A stretch of DNA of 64,000 nucleotides from Leisingera sp. ANG-Vp (GTDB lineage: Bacteria > Pseudomonadota > Alphaproteobacteria > Rhodobacterales > Rhodobacteraceae), in contig NZ_JWLD01000036.1 in assembly GCF_000813725.1 (NCBI RefSeq), forward strand, positions 1-64,000, given 5' to 3'. The notes beneath the pieces were generated by a model, which was not told the DNA's origin, searched no databases, and saw nothing but the letters and a program-made list of their open reading frames with translations. The translations under genes were made by a program, and so were the position numbers. Shown piece after piece: positions 32,724-41,453 of this stretch. Each line of letters opens with the position of its first letter. Position 1 is the stretch's first letter.

Positions 32724-35435
32724 CTATTTGCTCCTTTTGCCGCGCTTGCCTTTCGCAGCCTGTTTTTCTATCTGTTTGATCTTGGCGGCATAGAGCTTGA
32801 ATAGATGCTCCAGCCTTTCGGTGTCATTACGGAAGGGCCGCCCGATATACATGGTCTCCAACAGCTCATCATTCGCCCGATGCGCTGCGCGCAGATCATC
32901 GGGCATCCTGTCCGGGTCATAGAGCTGGGCGATGGTTGCTGGATAATGGGAATAGCGGCACTTCAGGATCTTGCGCGCCGAGGAATTGAGGTCCTCAAGC
33001 TGATCGTCTGAGAATTTCGGCACCGGGAAGGTGTTCCAACCCAGGGTGTTGGAATAGCGAAAGTCGGACTTCAGCTTACCGCAGACTGTGGCGATCCAGA
33101 TCAGGTGAATACGCGAGGCGATCAAGGCGAGACACCAGCCGGGCGCGTCGTAAAGTATATTGTTTAGGTCAGATGAAATGACATCTGCTCCGACCCGGTC
33201 GACTGGAAGGTAGGGGCGACGTTCGGACGTGACACGCGGCACGAGGATGGAGTGGGAATTTGGGTCAACACGGATTTCATCAAACTGAAAAGGGCGATCT
33301 GCTGCTTTGTTCGTCGCCAATTTTGGACTTGCCAATCGAAAGGCCTCTACTTTTTCGGCCCGGGAACGTATTTCAGAAACCTGAGATGCCTCTTGGATGG
33401 CATCCGGTTTAATCCAAAGACAATATCTCTCGATGCCCTTGGTTATTTCTTGCGATCCCATGAACCGGCGTATGAAAGCCTTGCTGGCGGGGTGCTCGGC
33501 AACAAGATCCTCACGTTCCTTCGGTGACAGAATGAGATGGCCGCCGTCAGTGGGTTGGTTGCCTTTTGTCATGAATGGTAAGTCGAAGAGCGCTTTGCTG
33601 TGGGGTTCAACGAAGAGATTTGGACCTGCAACGAGATAAGCATTGATCCGATCTGTTTCAGTTTCAACTCCGTCGGCAAACAAGCGCTGCGGCGCTCTGG
33701 AGCCATTTCGAAGCCCAATGATTGAACAAATGACCGCCGCATTGGCAGAGGCGTTGTTGCGCCATTTGAAATCACGATGAGCAAATCCGATTTCCACTCC
33801 ATCCTGTAGAAGATGAGGCCAGAGGCGCGGAACGGACTGCCCCTGGCAAATCGAATTTGTCGACACCAATGCGGCCCGTGCTGCCTTCCCCTTGATGTAG
33901 AGAGCTGCCTTGTAGAACCATGACGCGACAAAATCGAAGGCAGCAAAATTTTTTATGTGATCTTTGAAAACGAAAGCCAAATCGGCCTTCTGATCTTTGT
34001 TTTGGTTGGCGGCACCCAAGAATGGCGGATTACCCGCGATAAAAACCTCTTCCCCTTCGCCAGGAGGTGGGCACACTTCTTCCCAATCCATCAGAAGGGC
34101 GTTGTCGCAAACGATATGGGCGCTCTCGCGCAGTGGTAGGCTGGGCGGGCTCTGTCCAAAGACCTCCTTGAACACAGCGTTGGCCTGATACTCGGCGATA
34201 AACAACGCCAGTTTGGCGGTCTCGGCGGCGAAATCGGTGATCTCGATCCCGTGAAAATTGGCGATCTTTACGGCTGAGAACATTTCCTTCGTGCTCTCAC
34301 CCGTCAGTTCCTCAAGCCGTTCCAGGATCCGCATCTCGCGGATCCGCAGCTGGCGGTAGGACACGACCAGGAAGTTGCCCGACCCACAGGCGGGGTCAAA
34401 AACCCGGATCCCTTCGATCCGTGTCAGCACCCTGCGCAAGCCATTGGGTCGTTCCCAGACCTTGTCGATCTCGCCATCGAGGTCATCCAGGAACAGCGGC
34501 CCGATCACCTTCATGATGTTGGGCACCGAGGTGTAGTGCATCCCCAGCTCGCTGCGCTGTTTTGGATCAGCCACCGACTGGATCATGGAGCCAAAGATGT
34601 CCGGATTGATCTCGCGCCAATCCTCGCCGCAAGCGTCGCGCAGGTAGCGATAGGCGGTCACGTCAAAGACGGGCGCGTCGATGGATCCCGCAAAAAGCCC
34701 GCCGTTCACATATTCCAGGTCACCCGCCCAAGCAGGAAGATCGCTTCGCTTGTCCTTGGGGCAGTTCATGGCGGTGAAGGCCGCGATGATCACCTCGCGT
34801 GCTTCCTCGCCCTTGTTGCCCGCATGGTTGAACAGGATCTGGCTGAACTGGTTGTCGGGAAAGATGCCGACATCTTCGGCGAACATGCAGAAGATCAGCC
34901 GCATCATCAGCTGGTTCATCTCATGCCGACGCTCATCACTGGCCCAATCCGGGTTCTTGCGCACCAGTGCGTCATAGAGCTTGGCCAGCTTGGCGGTGAC
35001 CTTGACGTCGATCGGGTTTTCTTCGGCCGCCTCATAGCGTTCCTTGCCCGCGGCGGGCAGGAAGAAGCCGAATTTGTCCCCGATCTCGTCAAAACGGCAA
35101 TGCAGGGTCTCTCCACTGACCCGTTGCTGGGCTGCCACCATCTCACCATCGGTGGCGATCAGGATGGCCGGCTTGGCCGTTGCGGTTTTCTTGGAGTTCC
35201 GCAGCGCTTCCAACGTGACATCGGCCATGCCGGTCGTGGCGGGCGCAAAGTGGAACTTCTTGTTGACCAGGACGCCGCCGGGCTGATCCGACTTGTTGGT
35301 CGTGCCATTGCGCAGCTTAGCAATGGCCGCCTGGGCGACATCCGTGGCCTGGGCAAAATCGAACGGGAATTCGTCAGCGTCGAACGGTTTGTCGGAGATC
35401 TGTTCCAGGGCTTCGAAGATCTCGGTGGGGTTCAT
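32724..35435 (-). CDS. MmeI-like N6-adenine DNA methyltransferase without a visible nuclease domain
   Basis: A 903-residue protein. The SAM site is FDPACGSGNFLV near residue 348 and the catalytic motif is IAGNPPFLG near 468, characteristic of N6-adenine methyltransferases. The sections before and after (ENPIDVKVTAKLAKLYDAL; FRYSNTLGWNTFPVP) follow the MmeI/type IIG and BrxX-like helical spacer and target-recognition layout. MmeI itself begins with a PD-(D/E)XK nuclease; here the first 110 residues show no D...EXK pattern. I placed the start at the ATG at 35,435, which gives the normal-looking MNPTEIFEALEQ N-terminus; in-frame sequence continues up to 35,561 but looks non-coding. First gene of the four-gene operon; it should set both target recognition and self-protection. 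Confidence 0.8.
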   Translation of the reverse strand: MNPTEIFEALEQISDKPFDADEFPFDFAQATDVAQAAIAKLRNGTTNKSDQPGGVLVNKKFHFAPATTGMADVTLEALRNSKKTATAKPAILIATDGEMVAAQQRVSGETLHCRFDEIGDKFGFFLPAAGKERYEAAEENPIDVKVTAKLAKLYDALVRKNPDWASDERRHEMNQLMMRLIFCMFAEDVGIFPDNQFSQILFNHAGNKGEEAREVIIAAFTAMNCPKDKRSDLPAWAGDLEYVNGGLFAGSIDAPVFDVTAYRYLRDACGEDWREINPDIFGSMIQSVADPKQRSELGMHYTSVPNIMKVIGPLFLDDLDGEIDKVWERPNGLRRVLTRIEGIRVFDPACGSGNFLVVSYRQLRIREMRILERLEELTGESTKEMFSAVKIANFHGIEITDFAAETAKLALFIAEYQANAVFKEVFGQSPPSLPLRESAHIVCDNALLMDWEEVCPPPGEGEEVFIAGNPPFLGAANQNKDQKADLAFVFKDHIKNFAAFDFVASWFYKAALYIKGKAARAALVSTNSICQGQSVPRLWPHLLQDGVEIGFAHRDFKWRNNASANAAVICSIIGLRNGSRAPQRLFADGVETETDRINAYLVAGPNLFVEPHSKALFDLPFMTKGNQPTDGGHLILSPKEREDLVAEHPASKAFIRRFMGSQEITKGIERYCLWIKPDAIQEASQVSEIRSRAEKVEAFRLASPKLATNKAADRPFQFDEIRVDPNSHSILVPRVTSERRPYLPVDRVGADVISSDLNNILYDAPGWCLALIASRIHLIWIATVCGKLKSDFRYSNTLGWNTFPVPKFSDDQLEDLNSSARKILKCRYSHYPATIAQLYDPDRMPDDLRAAHRANDELLETMYIGRPFRNDTERLEHLFKLYAAKIKQIEKQAAKGKRGKRSK

Positions 35436-35728
35436 GGAAAGTCCGTTCTTGATAGTTCTGTCTTGGCGAAGCCAAAATTGACTGCGTGGGAAATTTCTAA
35501 GTGCGGATAGTGGTTTGCGCAACCTATTGTTGATTTCATCGACCGTGTTTCGGAAGCACATAGTCGCTAAGATTTTTCAGCTTCTGAAATATTTCCTGGA
35601 ACACCTATGCTCTAATTTTGTTCATTAAAATCATGCATTTAATATTTTCCTTTGGGACTCGGTGCGCATCCGAAGTCGCAGTTGCTATAGAGTATTCTGT
35701 TAACATGAAAACAGGAGTTGTTCTCGCA
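35436..35728. promoter_or_regulatory. A/T-rich divergent promoter region: methyltransferase operon and xis-int
   Basis: About 290 bp between the leftward four-gene operon and the rightward excisionase/integrase genes, clearly richer in A and T than its surroundings. It must hold both promoters. I see no clean palindrome that would identify the regulator; the island XRE protein is a candidate. Confidence 0.5.
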
Positions 35729-35842
35729 ATGAGCAAAAGCATCCAGCATGAGGCCCGCAAGAAACCATCCTTTACCATCCGCATGTTCTGCAACACCCCG
35801 CCGATGTTCTCGCCGACCCAGGGAGGCCAGCATGAGCGCTGA
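35729..35842 (+). CDS. Possible 37-residue leader peptide overlapping xis
   Basis: Begins MSKSIQHEARKKPSFTIRMF. AGGAG lies about 11 bases before the ATG and the stop overlaps the first codons of the excisionase-like gene. It may be a coupling leader; it has no recognisable domain and could be chance. Confidence 0.3.
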   Translation: MSKSIQHEARKKPSFTIRMFCNTPPMFSPTQGGQHER

Positions 35843-36134
35843 CGAAGCGTTTTTGACTGTTGAAGATTTTGCAGCAGCTTTGCACCGCACCATTTCGTCC
35901 AGAACGGTTAGGACGATGATCCACCATGGACAAATTAACGCGACCAAGATTGGGCAGCGTTTTTACATGACACGTGAAGAACTGGAGAGGTTCGTTTCCA
36001 CATGCCACGCAAACGCAAACCGGCCCGACTCTTCCAGCGCAAAGACGATGGCGCTTGGGTCATCCTCGACGGAGGGCAGCAGATCCGGACAGGTTTTGGT
36101 GACGGATTTCATAAGGAAGCAGAAGAAGTCCTGA
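35832..36134 (+). CDS. Excisionase-like helix-turn-helix protein
   Basis: A 100-residue protein with an N-terminal HTH_17/AlpA-type winged helix (FLTVEDFAAALHRTISSRTVRTMIHHGQ and IGQRFYMTREELERF, residues about 7-56). The tail is low in complexity. GGGAGG precedes the ATG. The 3' third overlaps the integrase start by 133 bases in another frame, so the tail may exist mainly because of the overlap. Position next to the integrase supports a recombination directionality factor that promotes excision of the island. Confidence 0.7.
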   Translation: MSADEAFLTVEDFAAALHRTISSRTVRTMIHHGQINATKIGQRFYMTREELERFVSTCHANANRPDSSSAKTMALGSSSTEGSRSGQVLVTDFIRKQKKS

Positions 36135-37021
36135 GCGATTACATCGCACGGAAGAAACGACAGGATGGTCATGTTTACGAGCCGGGTGAGATCACCGTCG
36201 GTGAAGTCCTGGTGCACTACGGTGAAGCCAAGATGAAGACGGTGCGCGACAAGGATCGTTTACTATACACAATTCAGGCTCTGTCGCCTTACTGGGGTGA
36301 CCTGAAAGTGTCGGAAATCGACATCGATAGGTGTCGTGGTTACACGGCCTGGAGAAAATGTGCAGCTTGGACCGTTCGGCGCGAGATGACGACGCTGAAT
36401 GCCGCGGTTAAATACGCCTTGGCGACGCGCAGGATCAGTTATGCTCCGATTGTGACCTTGCCGGAAAAGGGGGTTGCGAATGACCGCTGGCTGACTGAGG
36501 AAGAAGTGCAGCGTCTGTTGGGCGCTTCCGCACCGCACGTCCAGAGGTTCATAAAGATTGCGCTCTATACTGGGCGCCGCAAGACGGCGATCACGCGACT
36601 GAAGTGGATGCCTTCCCTGGATAGTGGTTGGGTCGACCTTGACACTGGTGTGATCCATTTTCTCGGCAAGGCCGAGGCTGAAACCAAGAAGCGCAAAGGC
36701 TTGGTCAGGATGCCCGCCACGCTCCACGAGGAAATGAAAACTTGGGCACAGGAGGGAAGCCACGTGGTGTCCTTCAAGAACACCCCGATACACCGGATCG
36801 ATAAGGCCTTCCGAGCCGCTGTCAAGCGCGCCGAACTGAAGGACGTAACGCCCCACACCCTCAAGCATACGGCAGTAACCTGGGCGTTCAAAAGGGGCAT
36901 GACCCTGGAAGACGCGACAGCCTACTTTGCCACCTCGCGCGAGACCTTGGAGAACGTCTACCGATCCTACAGTCCGGATGCGCTGAAGAAGGCCGCCGGG
37001 ATCATGGACTGGAAAATTTGA
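36002..37021 (+). CDS. Tyrosine site-specific integrase of the island
   Basis: A 339-residue tyrosine recombinase. An N-terminal arm-binding and SAM-like region precedes the catalytic domain. Catalytic residues are in IALYTGRRKTAITRLKW (arginine, near 195), HTLKHTAVTW (H-x-x-K-H box, near 284) and the C-terminal tyrosine in ENVYRSYSP (near 320). The N-terminus PRKRKPARLFQRKDDGAWVI looks native, so the start at 36,002 is kept despite overlapping xis by 133 bases. It lies 100 bp from the tRNA-Pro target and should recombine the 47-bp attachment repeats. Confidence 0.9.
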   Translation: MPRKRKPARLFQRKDDGAWVILDGGQQIRTGFGDGFHKEAEEVLSDYIARKKRQDGHVYEPGEITVGEVLVHYGEAKMKTVRDKDRLLYTIQALSPYWGDLKVSEIDIDRCRGYTAWRKCAAWTVRREMTTLNAAVKYALATRRISYAPIVTLPEKGVANDRWLTEEEVQRLLGASAPHVQRFIKIALYTGRRKTAITRLKWMPSLDSGWVDLDTGVIHFLGKAEAETKKRKGLVRMPATLHEEMKTWAQEGSHVVSFKNTPIHRIDKAFRAAVKRAELKDVTPHTLKHTAVTWAFKRGMTLEDATAYFATSRETLENVYRSYSPDALKKAAGIMDWKI

Positions 37022-37030
37022 CGCGCCCTG

Positions 37031-37079
37031 GCAACGAATGCGCACATCCACCGCATGAAACGTTGCGAATATCGTTGCG
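37031..37079. promoter_or_regulatory. Possible integrase arm sites (CGTTGCG repeats)
   Basis: CGTTGCG occurs at 37,061-37,067 and 37,073-37,079, with the inverted GCAACG at 37,031-37,036. The same heptamer occurs near the other island end at 18,676-18,682. Clusters of short repeats flanking an attachment core are typical arm-type sites. The evidence is pattern only. Confidence 0.35.
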
Positions 37080-37100
37080 GCCACTTCGCTGAAAACAACA

Positions 37101-37120
37101 AAGGCGCCTTAGGGCGCCTT
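37101..37120. terminator. Terminator between integrase and tRNA-Pro
   Basis: AAGGCGCC/GGCGCCTT hairpin. Read leftward it follows the tRNA 3' end and is trailed by T-rich sequence; read rightward it ends the integrase transcript (TTGTTTTATT). It resembles the relic terminator at 18,525-18,540. Confidence 0.75.
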
Positions 37121-37126
37121 GTTTTA

Positions 37127-37173
37127 TTGGTCGGAGTGAGAGGATTCGAACCTCCGACCCCTGCCTCCCGAAG
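37127..37173. repeat. Right attachment site inside tRNA-Pro
   Basis: A 47-bp copy identical to the left site. It restores the tRNA 3' half, so integration leaves a functional gene. The 5' half of the tRNA (37,174-37,204) is chromosomal and the 3' half was brought by the element. Confidence 0.9.
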
Positions 37174-37204
37174 ACAGTGCTCTACCAGGCTGAGCTACAC
37201 TCCG
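37128..37204 (-). tRNA. tRNA-Pro(CGG)
   Basis: A 77-nt gene with a 7-bp acceptor stem (CGGAGTG/CACTCCG), D-arm GTAGCTCAGCCTGGTAGAGC, anticodon loop TTCGGGA giving anticodon CGG (proline, codon CCG), T-loop GGTTCGAATCC and an encoded CCA end. It is intact despite hosting the island, because the element supplies an identical 3' half. Confidence 0.95.
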
Positions 37205-37320
37205 ACCGTGGAGGGCGAAATAGCTCAGGGCGCAGGCTTTGACAAGGGCGATTCCACAGAAAGATGCGGATTTTGAGGATTCTTTTTACACTAGCCAGCG
37301 GCGGAAAATCTGTCACGAAA

Positions 37321-37350
37321 AAGCCCCGCGCCGGTGGCCGGGCGGGGCTT
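37321..37350 (-). terminator. leuB terminator
   Basis: AAGCCCCGC/GCGGGGCTT stem enclosing a 12-base loop, with A-rich sequence to its left, which becomes a T-run on the leuB strand. It begins 28 bp after the leuB stop. Confidence 0.8.
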
Positions 37351-37377
37351 TGAAATCCAGCGGGAAAAGCCCGTAAA

Positions 37378-38481
37378 TCAGAGGCTTGCTTCGAGCGCCG
37401 CGATTACGGCGTCGCCCATCTGGCTGGTGGAGACCGGCTCCACGCCTTCCTCGCCCAGCAGGTCCGCGGTGCGCACGCCATCGGCCAGAACCTTCTCGAC
37501 CGCGGCTTCCAGGCGGTCGGCCTCGACGCCCTGGTCAAAGCTGTAGCGCAGCGCCATCGCAAAGCTCAGGATGCAGGCGATGGGGTTGGCCTTGCCCTGG
37601 CCCGTAATGTCGGGGGCGGAGCCGTGCACGGGTTCGTACAGCGCTTTGGGGCGGCCGTTCTCCATCGGCGCGCCAAGCGAGGCGGACGGCAGCATGCCCA
37701 GCGAGCCGGTCAGCATTGCGGCGCAGTCGGACAGGATGTCGCCGAACAGATTGTCGGTCAGGATCACGTCGAACTGCTTGGGTGCGCGGACCAGCTGCAT
37801 GGCGCCGTTGTCAGCATACATGTGCGACAGCTCGACTTCCGGGTAATCCGCCGCGACACGGGTCACCACCTCGCGCCACAGGATGCCGCTCTCCATCACA
37901 TTGGCCTTCTCCATCGAGCAGACCTTCTTGCTCCGGCGCATCGCCAGTTCAAACGCGGAACGTGCCGCGCGCTCGATCTCGCTTTCGGTGTAGCGCTGGG
38001 TGTTGATGCCGACGCGCTCGTTGCCTTCCTCGAAGATGCCGCGGGGCTCGCCGAAGTAGACGCCCGAGGTCAGCTCGCGCACGATCATGATGTCGAGGCC
38101 TGCGACGATGTCCTTCTTCAGCGAGGAGAAGTCCGCCAGCGCGTCAAAGCACTGCGCCGGGCGCAGGTTGGAATAGAGGTCCATTTCCTTGCGCAGGCGC
38201 AGCAGGCCGCGCTCGGGCTTCACCGAGAAGTCGAGATCGTCATAGGCGGGGCCACCCACTGCACCCAGCAGCACCGCGTCGACTTCCTGCGCCTTGGCCA
38301 TGGTCTCATCCGCCAGCGGCTTGCCATGCTTGTCATAGGCCGCGCCGCCAACCAGATCCTCGCTCACATCGAACTGCAGGCCGCGCTTGTCGCCGAACCA
38401 GGAGATGATCTTGCGCACCTCGGTCATGACTTCGGGGCCGATCCCGTCGCCGGGCAGAATCAGAATCGATGGGTTGGGCAT
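37378..38481 (-). CDS. leuB: 3-isopropylmalate dehydrogenase
   Basis: A 367-residue enzyme that oxidatively decarboxylates 3-isopropylmalate to 2-oxoisocaproate using NAD in leucine biosynthesis. The N-terminal [13 protein letters not shown] and the C-terminal metal and substrate block [27 protein letters not shown] are characteristic, as is [10 protein letters not shown] for NAD recognition. Length is standard. The ATG at 38,481 follows AGGAGG; in-frame sequence further upstream has no start signal. leuC and leuD lie about 2.4 kb upstream on the same strand, separated by two unrelated genes, so this is not a compact leuCDB operon. Confidence 0.97.
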   Translation of the reverse strand: MPNPSILILPGDGIGPEVMTEVRKIISWFGDKRGLQFDVSEDLVGGAAYDKHGKPLADETMAKAQEVDAVLLGAVGGPAYDDLDFSVKPERGLLRLRKEMDLYSNLRPAQCFDALADFSSLKKDIVAGLDIMIVRELTSGVYFGEPRGIFEEGNERVGINTQRYTESEIERAARSAFELAMRRSKKVCSMEKANVMESGILWREVVTRVAADYPEVELSHMYADNGAMQLVRAPKQFDVILTDNLFGDILSDCAAMLTGSLGMLPSASLGAPMENGRPKALYEPVHGSAPDITGQGKANPIACILSFAMALRYSFDQGVEADRLEAAVEKVLADGVRTADLLGEEGVEPVSTSQMGDAVIAALEASL

Positions 38482-38593
38482 GGGGATCCTCCTAAAAACA
38501 GCTGGCACGGGCCTAGCGGGACAGCGGGGCAGGGTCAATAACGGCCCCGGAAAATATGGGGTTTTAGGAGGATTTGCCTGGGATCGGAATGGG

Positions 38594-39637
38594 TCAGTCC
38601 AGCGCGATATCAACCCAGACCAGCCGGTGGCGGCTGGCCACGGCAGCAGGCGCGTCCGCGCTCTCGGGCCAGGCGATACCGCTGGCGGCGACGCGCAGCC
38701 CGGCTGCGGGCAGAACATAGTCCACCCTCATCTGCCCGATGCCGGGCCAATCCACTGTCGCCAGCCCGCCAATCGCGCTTTCGGGAAGGGGATCCTGCAG
38801 GCGGGGATCCTTCAGCAGGCCGCGGATTGCAGGCTTGATGCCTTCCCCCTGCACCGGGTCAAGGTTGGCATCCCCGGCAATGACAAAGGGCCCTTCAGGC
38901 ACAGATCCCAGCTTGCCGTCCAGCAGCAGCTGCCACAGGCGGATCTCATCGCGGTTGCGCCGTCCGTTGCGGTCTTCAGGCCCGTCAAACACCGGCGGGC
39001 TGGCATGGAATGTCATGACATTCAGCCATCCACCGCCACCCAATTCGACCGGCACCAGCCAATGCGCTGTGGAAGACAACCGCTGCACGGCCTGTGCCTC
39101 AGCAGACGGGTAGGGGCTGCCGTCCGGGTGCTGCGGCGGCTGCGCGCCGGGCAGGTCCCGCCACAACAGTCCGGAGAAGTCGCGGATGCCGTCCCGGTCC
39201 ACCGGCAGCCGGGACAAAAGCGCAATACCGCCCTCACCGCGGAACCGGCCATAGCCCTGATTGTCGCGCGGGCCCTCAGCCCGTTCGTCGCCATCCAGGT
39301 CCAGCGGCTCTGGCGGCGGAAAGCCTGCGTTAGGCTGCAGCGACACCAAATGCGGATAGGACAGGCCGGACTGTGCCAGCCGGTCCGCCAGTGCTGCTAG
39401 GGCGCGGTTTTCATAGTCCCAGTCGATCCCCTGCAGCGCCAGCACATCGGGCTGCACTGCTGTGATCACTTCCACGACGGCGTCTATCTGCGGATCCTGG
39501 CCCCGCTCGATATCGCGCAGCAGCAGCCCGGGGCCGTCCCGGGAAAGCTCGGCGTTGAAGGTAGCGATGCGCAGCGTTTCGGCTTGGGCCTCAGCGGCGG
39601 CCAGGAACAGGAGAAGACCTGCCGCCAGCTGCCTCAT
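38594..39637 (-). CDS. Secreted endonuclease/exonuclease/phosphatase-family protein
   Basis: A 347-residue protein with a Sec signal peptide ([12 protein letters not shown], cleavage before ETLRIA). The EEP fold is seen in RIATFNAEL (metal-binding glutamate), [18 protein letters not shown] and the terminal [10 protein letters not shown], where canonical members have SDH. It could hydrolyse phosphodiesters of nucleic acids, lipids or other substrates outside the cytoplasm. Its start overlaps the stop of the upstream membrane protein by four bases, so the two genes are co-expressed. Confidence 0.8.
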   Translation of the reverse strand: MRQLAAGLLLFLAAAEAQAETLRIATFNAELSRDGPGLLLRDIERGQDPQIDAVVEVITAVQPDVLALQGIDWDYENRALAALADRLAQSGLSYPHLVSLQPNAGFPPPEPLDLDGDERAEGPRDNQGYGRFRGEGGIALLSRLPVDRDGIRDFSGLLWRDLPGAQPPQHPDGSPYPSAEAQAVQRLSSTAHWLVPVELGGGGWLNVMTFHASPPVFDGPEDRNGRRNRDEIRLWQLLLDGKLGSVPEGPFVIAGDANLDPVQGEGIKPAIRGLLKDPRLQDPLPESAIGGLATVDWPGIGQMRVDYVLPAAGLRVAASGIAWPESADAPAAVASRHRLVWVDIALD

Positions 39638-40470
39638 GCGGTCTGCATCGCCTCATCCGCGGCGCTGCAGGCAGCGCGGCGTTTCTGTGCGATCAGCCCG
39701 GCGATGCGCAGCATGGCCATGCCGCGCATGATCATCGAAGCAGGGACCAGCGCCCAGCCGCTGATCACCCAGACCAGCATATGCGGGGCTGCCAGCATGC
39801 CCGGATCGACCAGCCCGGAGCCCAGCTTGACCGCGGCGGGCAGCGCAAACGGCAGCAGCACGCCGCAGATGATGTTGATCCGCGCGTCCCGCTGCAGCCG
39901 CTGCACAACATCGCCGCCGGTGGTGGGGTCGAACAGGGGCAGGTTGATCCAGACATTGAAGGCGCCGCTGCCGACCGGCCAGTGGCCGACCCGGATCACC
40001 AGCGCAAACAGGGCAATGGCCATGCCCGATACCGCACAGGCCAGTGCGGCGGCGTCCCGCACCATCAGCACTGTGGCTTCGGGTGCCTGCGCGGGCATCA
40101 TCAGAACGGTCAGCTGCACCGGCGAATAGGCAAAGCTGAGCTGGCCGCCCAGCCAGCCGCCCAGCTGCTGCACCAGCGCCGTCAGCCCGGTTGGCGCCAG
40201 CGGATGCGCTGCCAGCAGGCTCAAGGCGCCAACAGTGGCAGCCGCGGCGGCAAAGCGCATCCGGTTGATCGGCGGCGCGCTGCGGAATTCGACGAAGCTG
40301 GGGAAGTGCGAGTAGTATTCGGTAAAGGCCAGGGCCGAACCCAGAAGCGCGATGAACAGGATGACTTCAGGTGAATCGGTGGCGGATGCCGGCAGAATCA
40401 AAGACGGCATTGCAAACAGCATGGCCACTAATATGCCGCGGAACGCCGCGCCTGTGATGCGTGCAAACAC
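39634..40470 (-). CDS. Polytopic membrane protein of unknown function
   Basis: About 278 residues with six or so hydrophobic segments (GILVAMLFAMPSLILP, VILFIALLGSALAF, AAAAATVGALSLLAAHP, ALACAVSGMAIALFALVI, INIICGVLLPFALPAAV, MLVWVISGWALVPASMIM). I propose a GTG start at 40,470 preceded by GAAGGG; upstream in-frame sequence to 40,599 is basic and lacks a start signal. It overlaps the EEP-family gene. I do not recognise the family. Confidence 0.65.
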   Translation of the reverse strand: MFARITGAAFRGILVAMLFAMPSLILPASATDSPEVILFIALLGSALAFTEYYSHFPSFVEFRSAPPINRMRFAAAAATVGALSLLAAHPLAPTGLTALVQQLGGWLGGQLSFAYSPVQLTVLMMPAQAPEATVLMVRDAAALACAVSGMAIALFALVIRVGHWPVGSGAFNVWINLPLFDPTTGGDVVQRLQRDARINIICGVLLPFALPAAVKLGSGLVDPGMLAAPHMLVWVISGWALVPASMIMRGMAMLRIAGLIAQKRRAACSAADEAMQTA

Positions 40471-40794
40471 GTCTATGTTTCCCTTCAAACCGGACCGGGT
40501 GTTTTTCTCCCTGGTTCCAGCTGTGAAGCGCCCTGATGCGGTCAGGGTGCTCTGCCTCATTTTTGCCCCATTGTTGCCGGCTGGCGGCTTTCCGCTCAAG
40601 GGGCAGCGGCAGGCCCGGGCGCACTTTCGCAGGCGGACTGGTGCGGGATTGCATCAGCGAAGTGATGGAATTTGAGGGGGTTGGCGGGTGTTCTACCACA
40701 TGCTGTGGGCGCGCCCCTGAGCGGCACAAGGCAGCCGCCCTGGCTGAATTGCGGCGGAAATGCGGCGCGATTCTGGCGGTGCCGCCAAAAAGGC

Positions 40795-40820
40795 AGAGCC
40801 GCCCGGGAAGGGGCGGCTCT
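40795..40820 (-). terminator. leuD terminator
   Basis: Perfect 10-bp stem AGAGCCGCCC/GGGCGGCTCT with a six-base loop, followed on the minus strand by a T5 run. It ends the leuC-GT-leuD transcript. Confidence 0.85.
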
Positions 40821-40847
40821 GACGTGTTTGCAAAAGAAAGGCTGGAA

Positions 40848-41453
40848 TCAGACCCAGGGACGTGCCTGTGCGGCCTGCTCTTCGAAGCTCTTGATCGAGT
40901 CCGCCTTTTCCATGGTCAGGCCGATATCGTCCAGGCCGTTCAGCAGGCAGTGCTTCTTGAACGCGTCCACTTCGAACTTGATCACTTCCCCGTCCGAGGT
41001 GGTGATCTCCTGCGCTTCCAGGTCCACGGTCATGCGGGCGTTTTCGCCCTTTTCCGCGTCGGCCATCAGGATGTCGACCTGCTCTTGCGGCAGCACGATC
41101 GGCAGGATGCCGTTCTTGAAGCTGTTGTTGAAGAAGATGTCGGCAAAGGACGTGGAGATGATGCACTTGATGCCAAAGTCGGCAATCGCCCAGGGCGCGT
41201 GCTCGCGCGAGGAGCCGCAGCCGAAGTTGTCGCCCGCCACCAGGATCTCGGCGTTGCGGTACTGCGGCTTGTTCAGCACGAAATCCTCGATTTCGGTGCC
41301 GTCGCGGTTAAAGCGCATCTCGTCGAACAGGTTCTTGCCGAAGCCGGTGCGCTGGATGGACTTCAGGAACACCTTCGGGATGATCATGTCGGTGTCGATG
41401 TTCACCAGCGGCATCGGGGCTGCGATGCCCTGCAGTTTCTCGAACTTTTCCAT
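40848..41453 (-). CDS. leuD: 3-isopropylmalate dehydratase small subunit
   Basis: A 201-residue swivel-domain subunit of isopropylmalate isomerase, working with LeuC in leucine biosynthesis. Diagnostic stretches are [19 protein letters not shown] at the N-terminus and [17 protein letters not shown], the loop that completes the active site. Full length. Its ATG overlaps the stop of the glycosyltransferase gene (TAATG), so it is translated by coupling to that unrelated gene. Confidence 0.96.
   Translation of the reverse strand: MEKFEKLQGIAAPMPLVNIDTDMIIPKVFLKSIQRTGFGKNLFDEMRFNRDGTEIEDFVLNKPQYRNAEILVAGDNFGCGSSREHAPWAIADFGIKCIISTSFADIFFNNSFKNGILPIVLPQEQVDILMADAEKGENARMTVDLEAQEITTSDGEVIKFEVDAFKKHCLLNGLDDIGLTMEKADSIKSFEEQAAQARPWV

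Larger units (their letters stand above)
18547..37173. mobile_element. Integrative genomic (defence) island in tRNA-Pro(CGG)
   Basis: The ends are 47-bp identical direct repeats made of the 3' half of tRNA-Pro(CGG) at 18,547-18,593 and 37,127-37,173. The tyrosine integrase and excisionase-like gene sit at the right end against the restored tRNA, as usual for tRNA-targeting elements. Inside are an XRE regulator, a HUH nuclease, two large defence-type loci and long stretches of apparent non-coding DNA, in contrast to the dense metabolic genes outside. No conjugation or phage structural genes are seen, so it is at most a mobilisable element, or one moved by phage or helper plasmids. Confidence 0.9.

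Noticed and set aside
27717-35435. Assignment as DISARM or BREX
   Set aside because: No DrmB/DUF1998, PLD nuclease, PglZ phosphatase or BrxC/BrxL-type ATPase is present; only the methyltransferase and helicase classes are shared.
18547-37173. Prophage
   Set aside because: No capsid, portal, terminase, tail or lysis genes are visible between the attachment sites.
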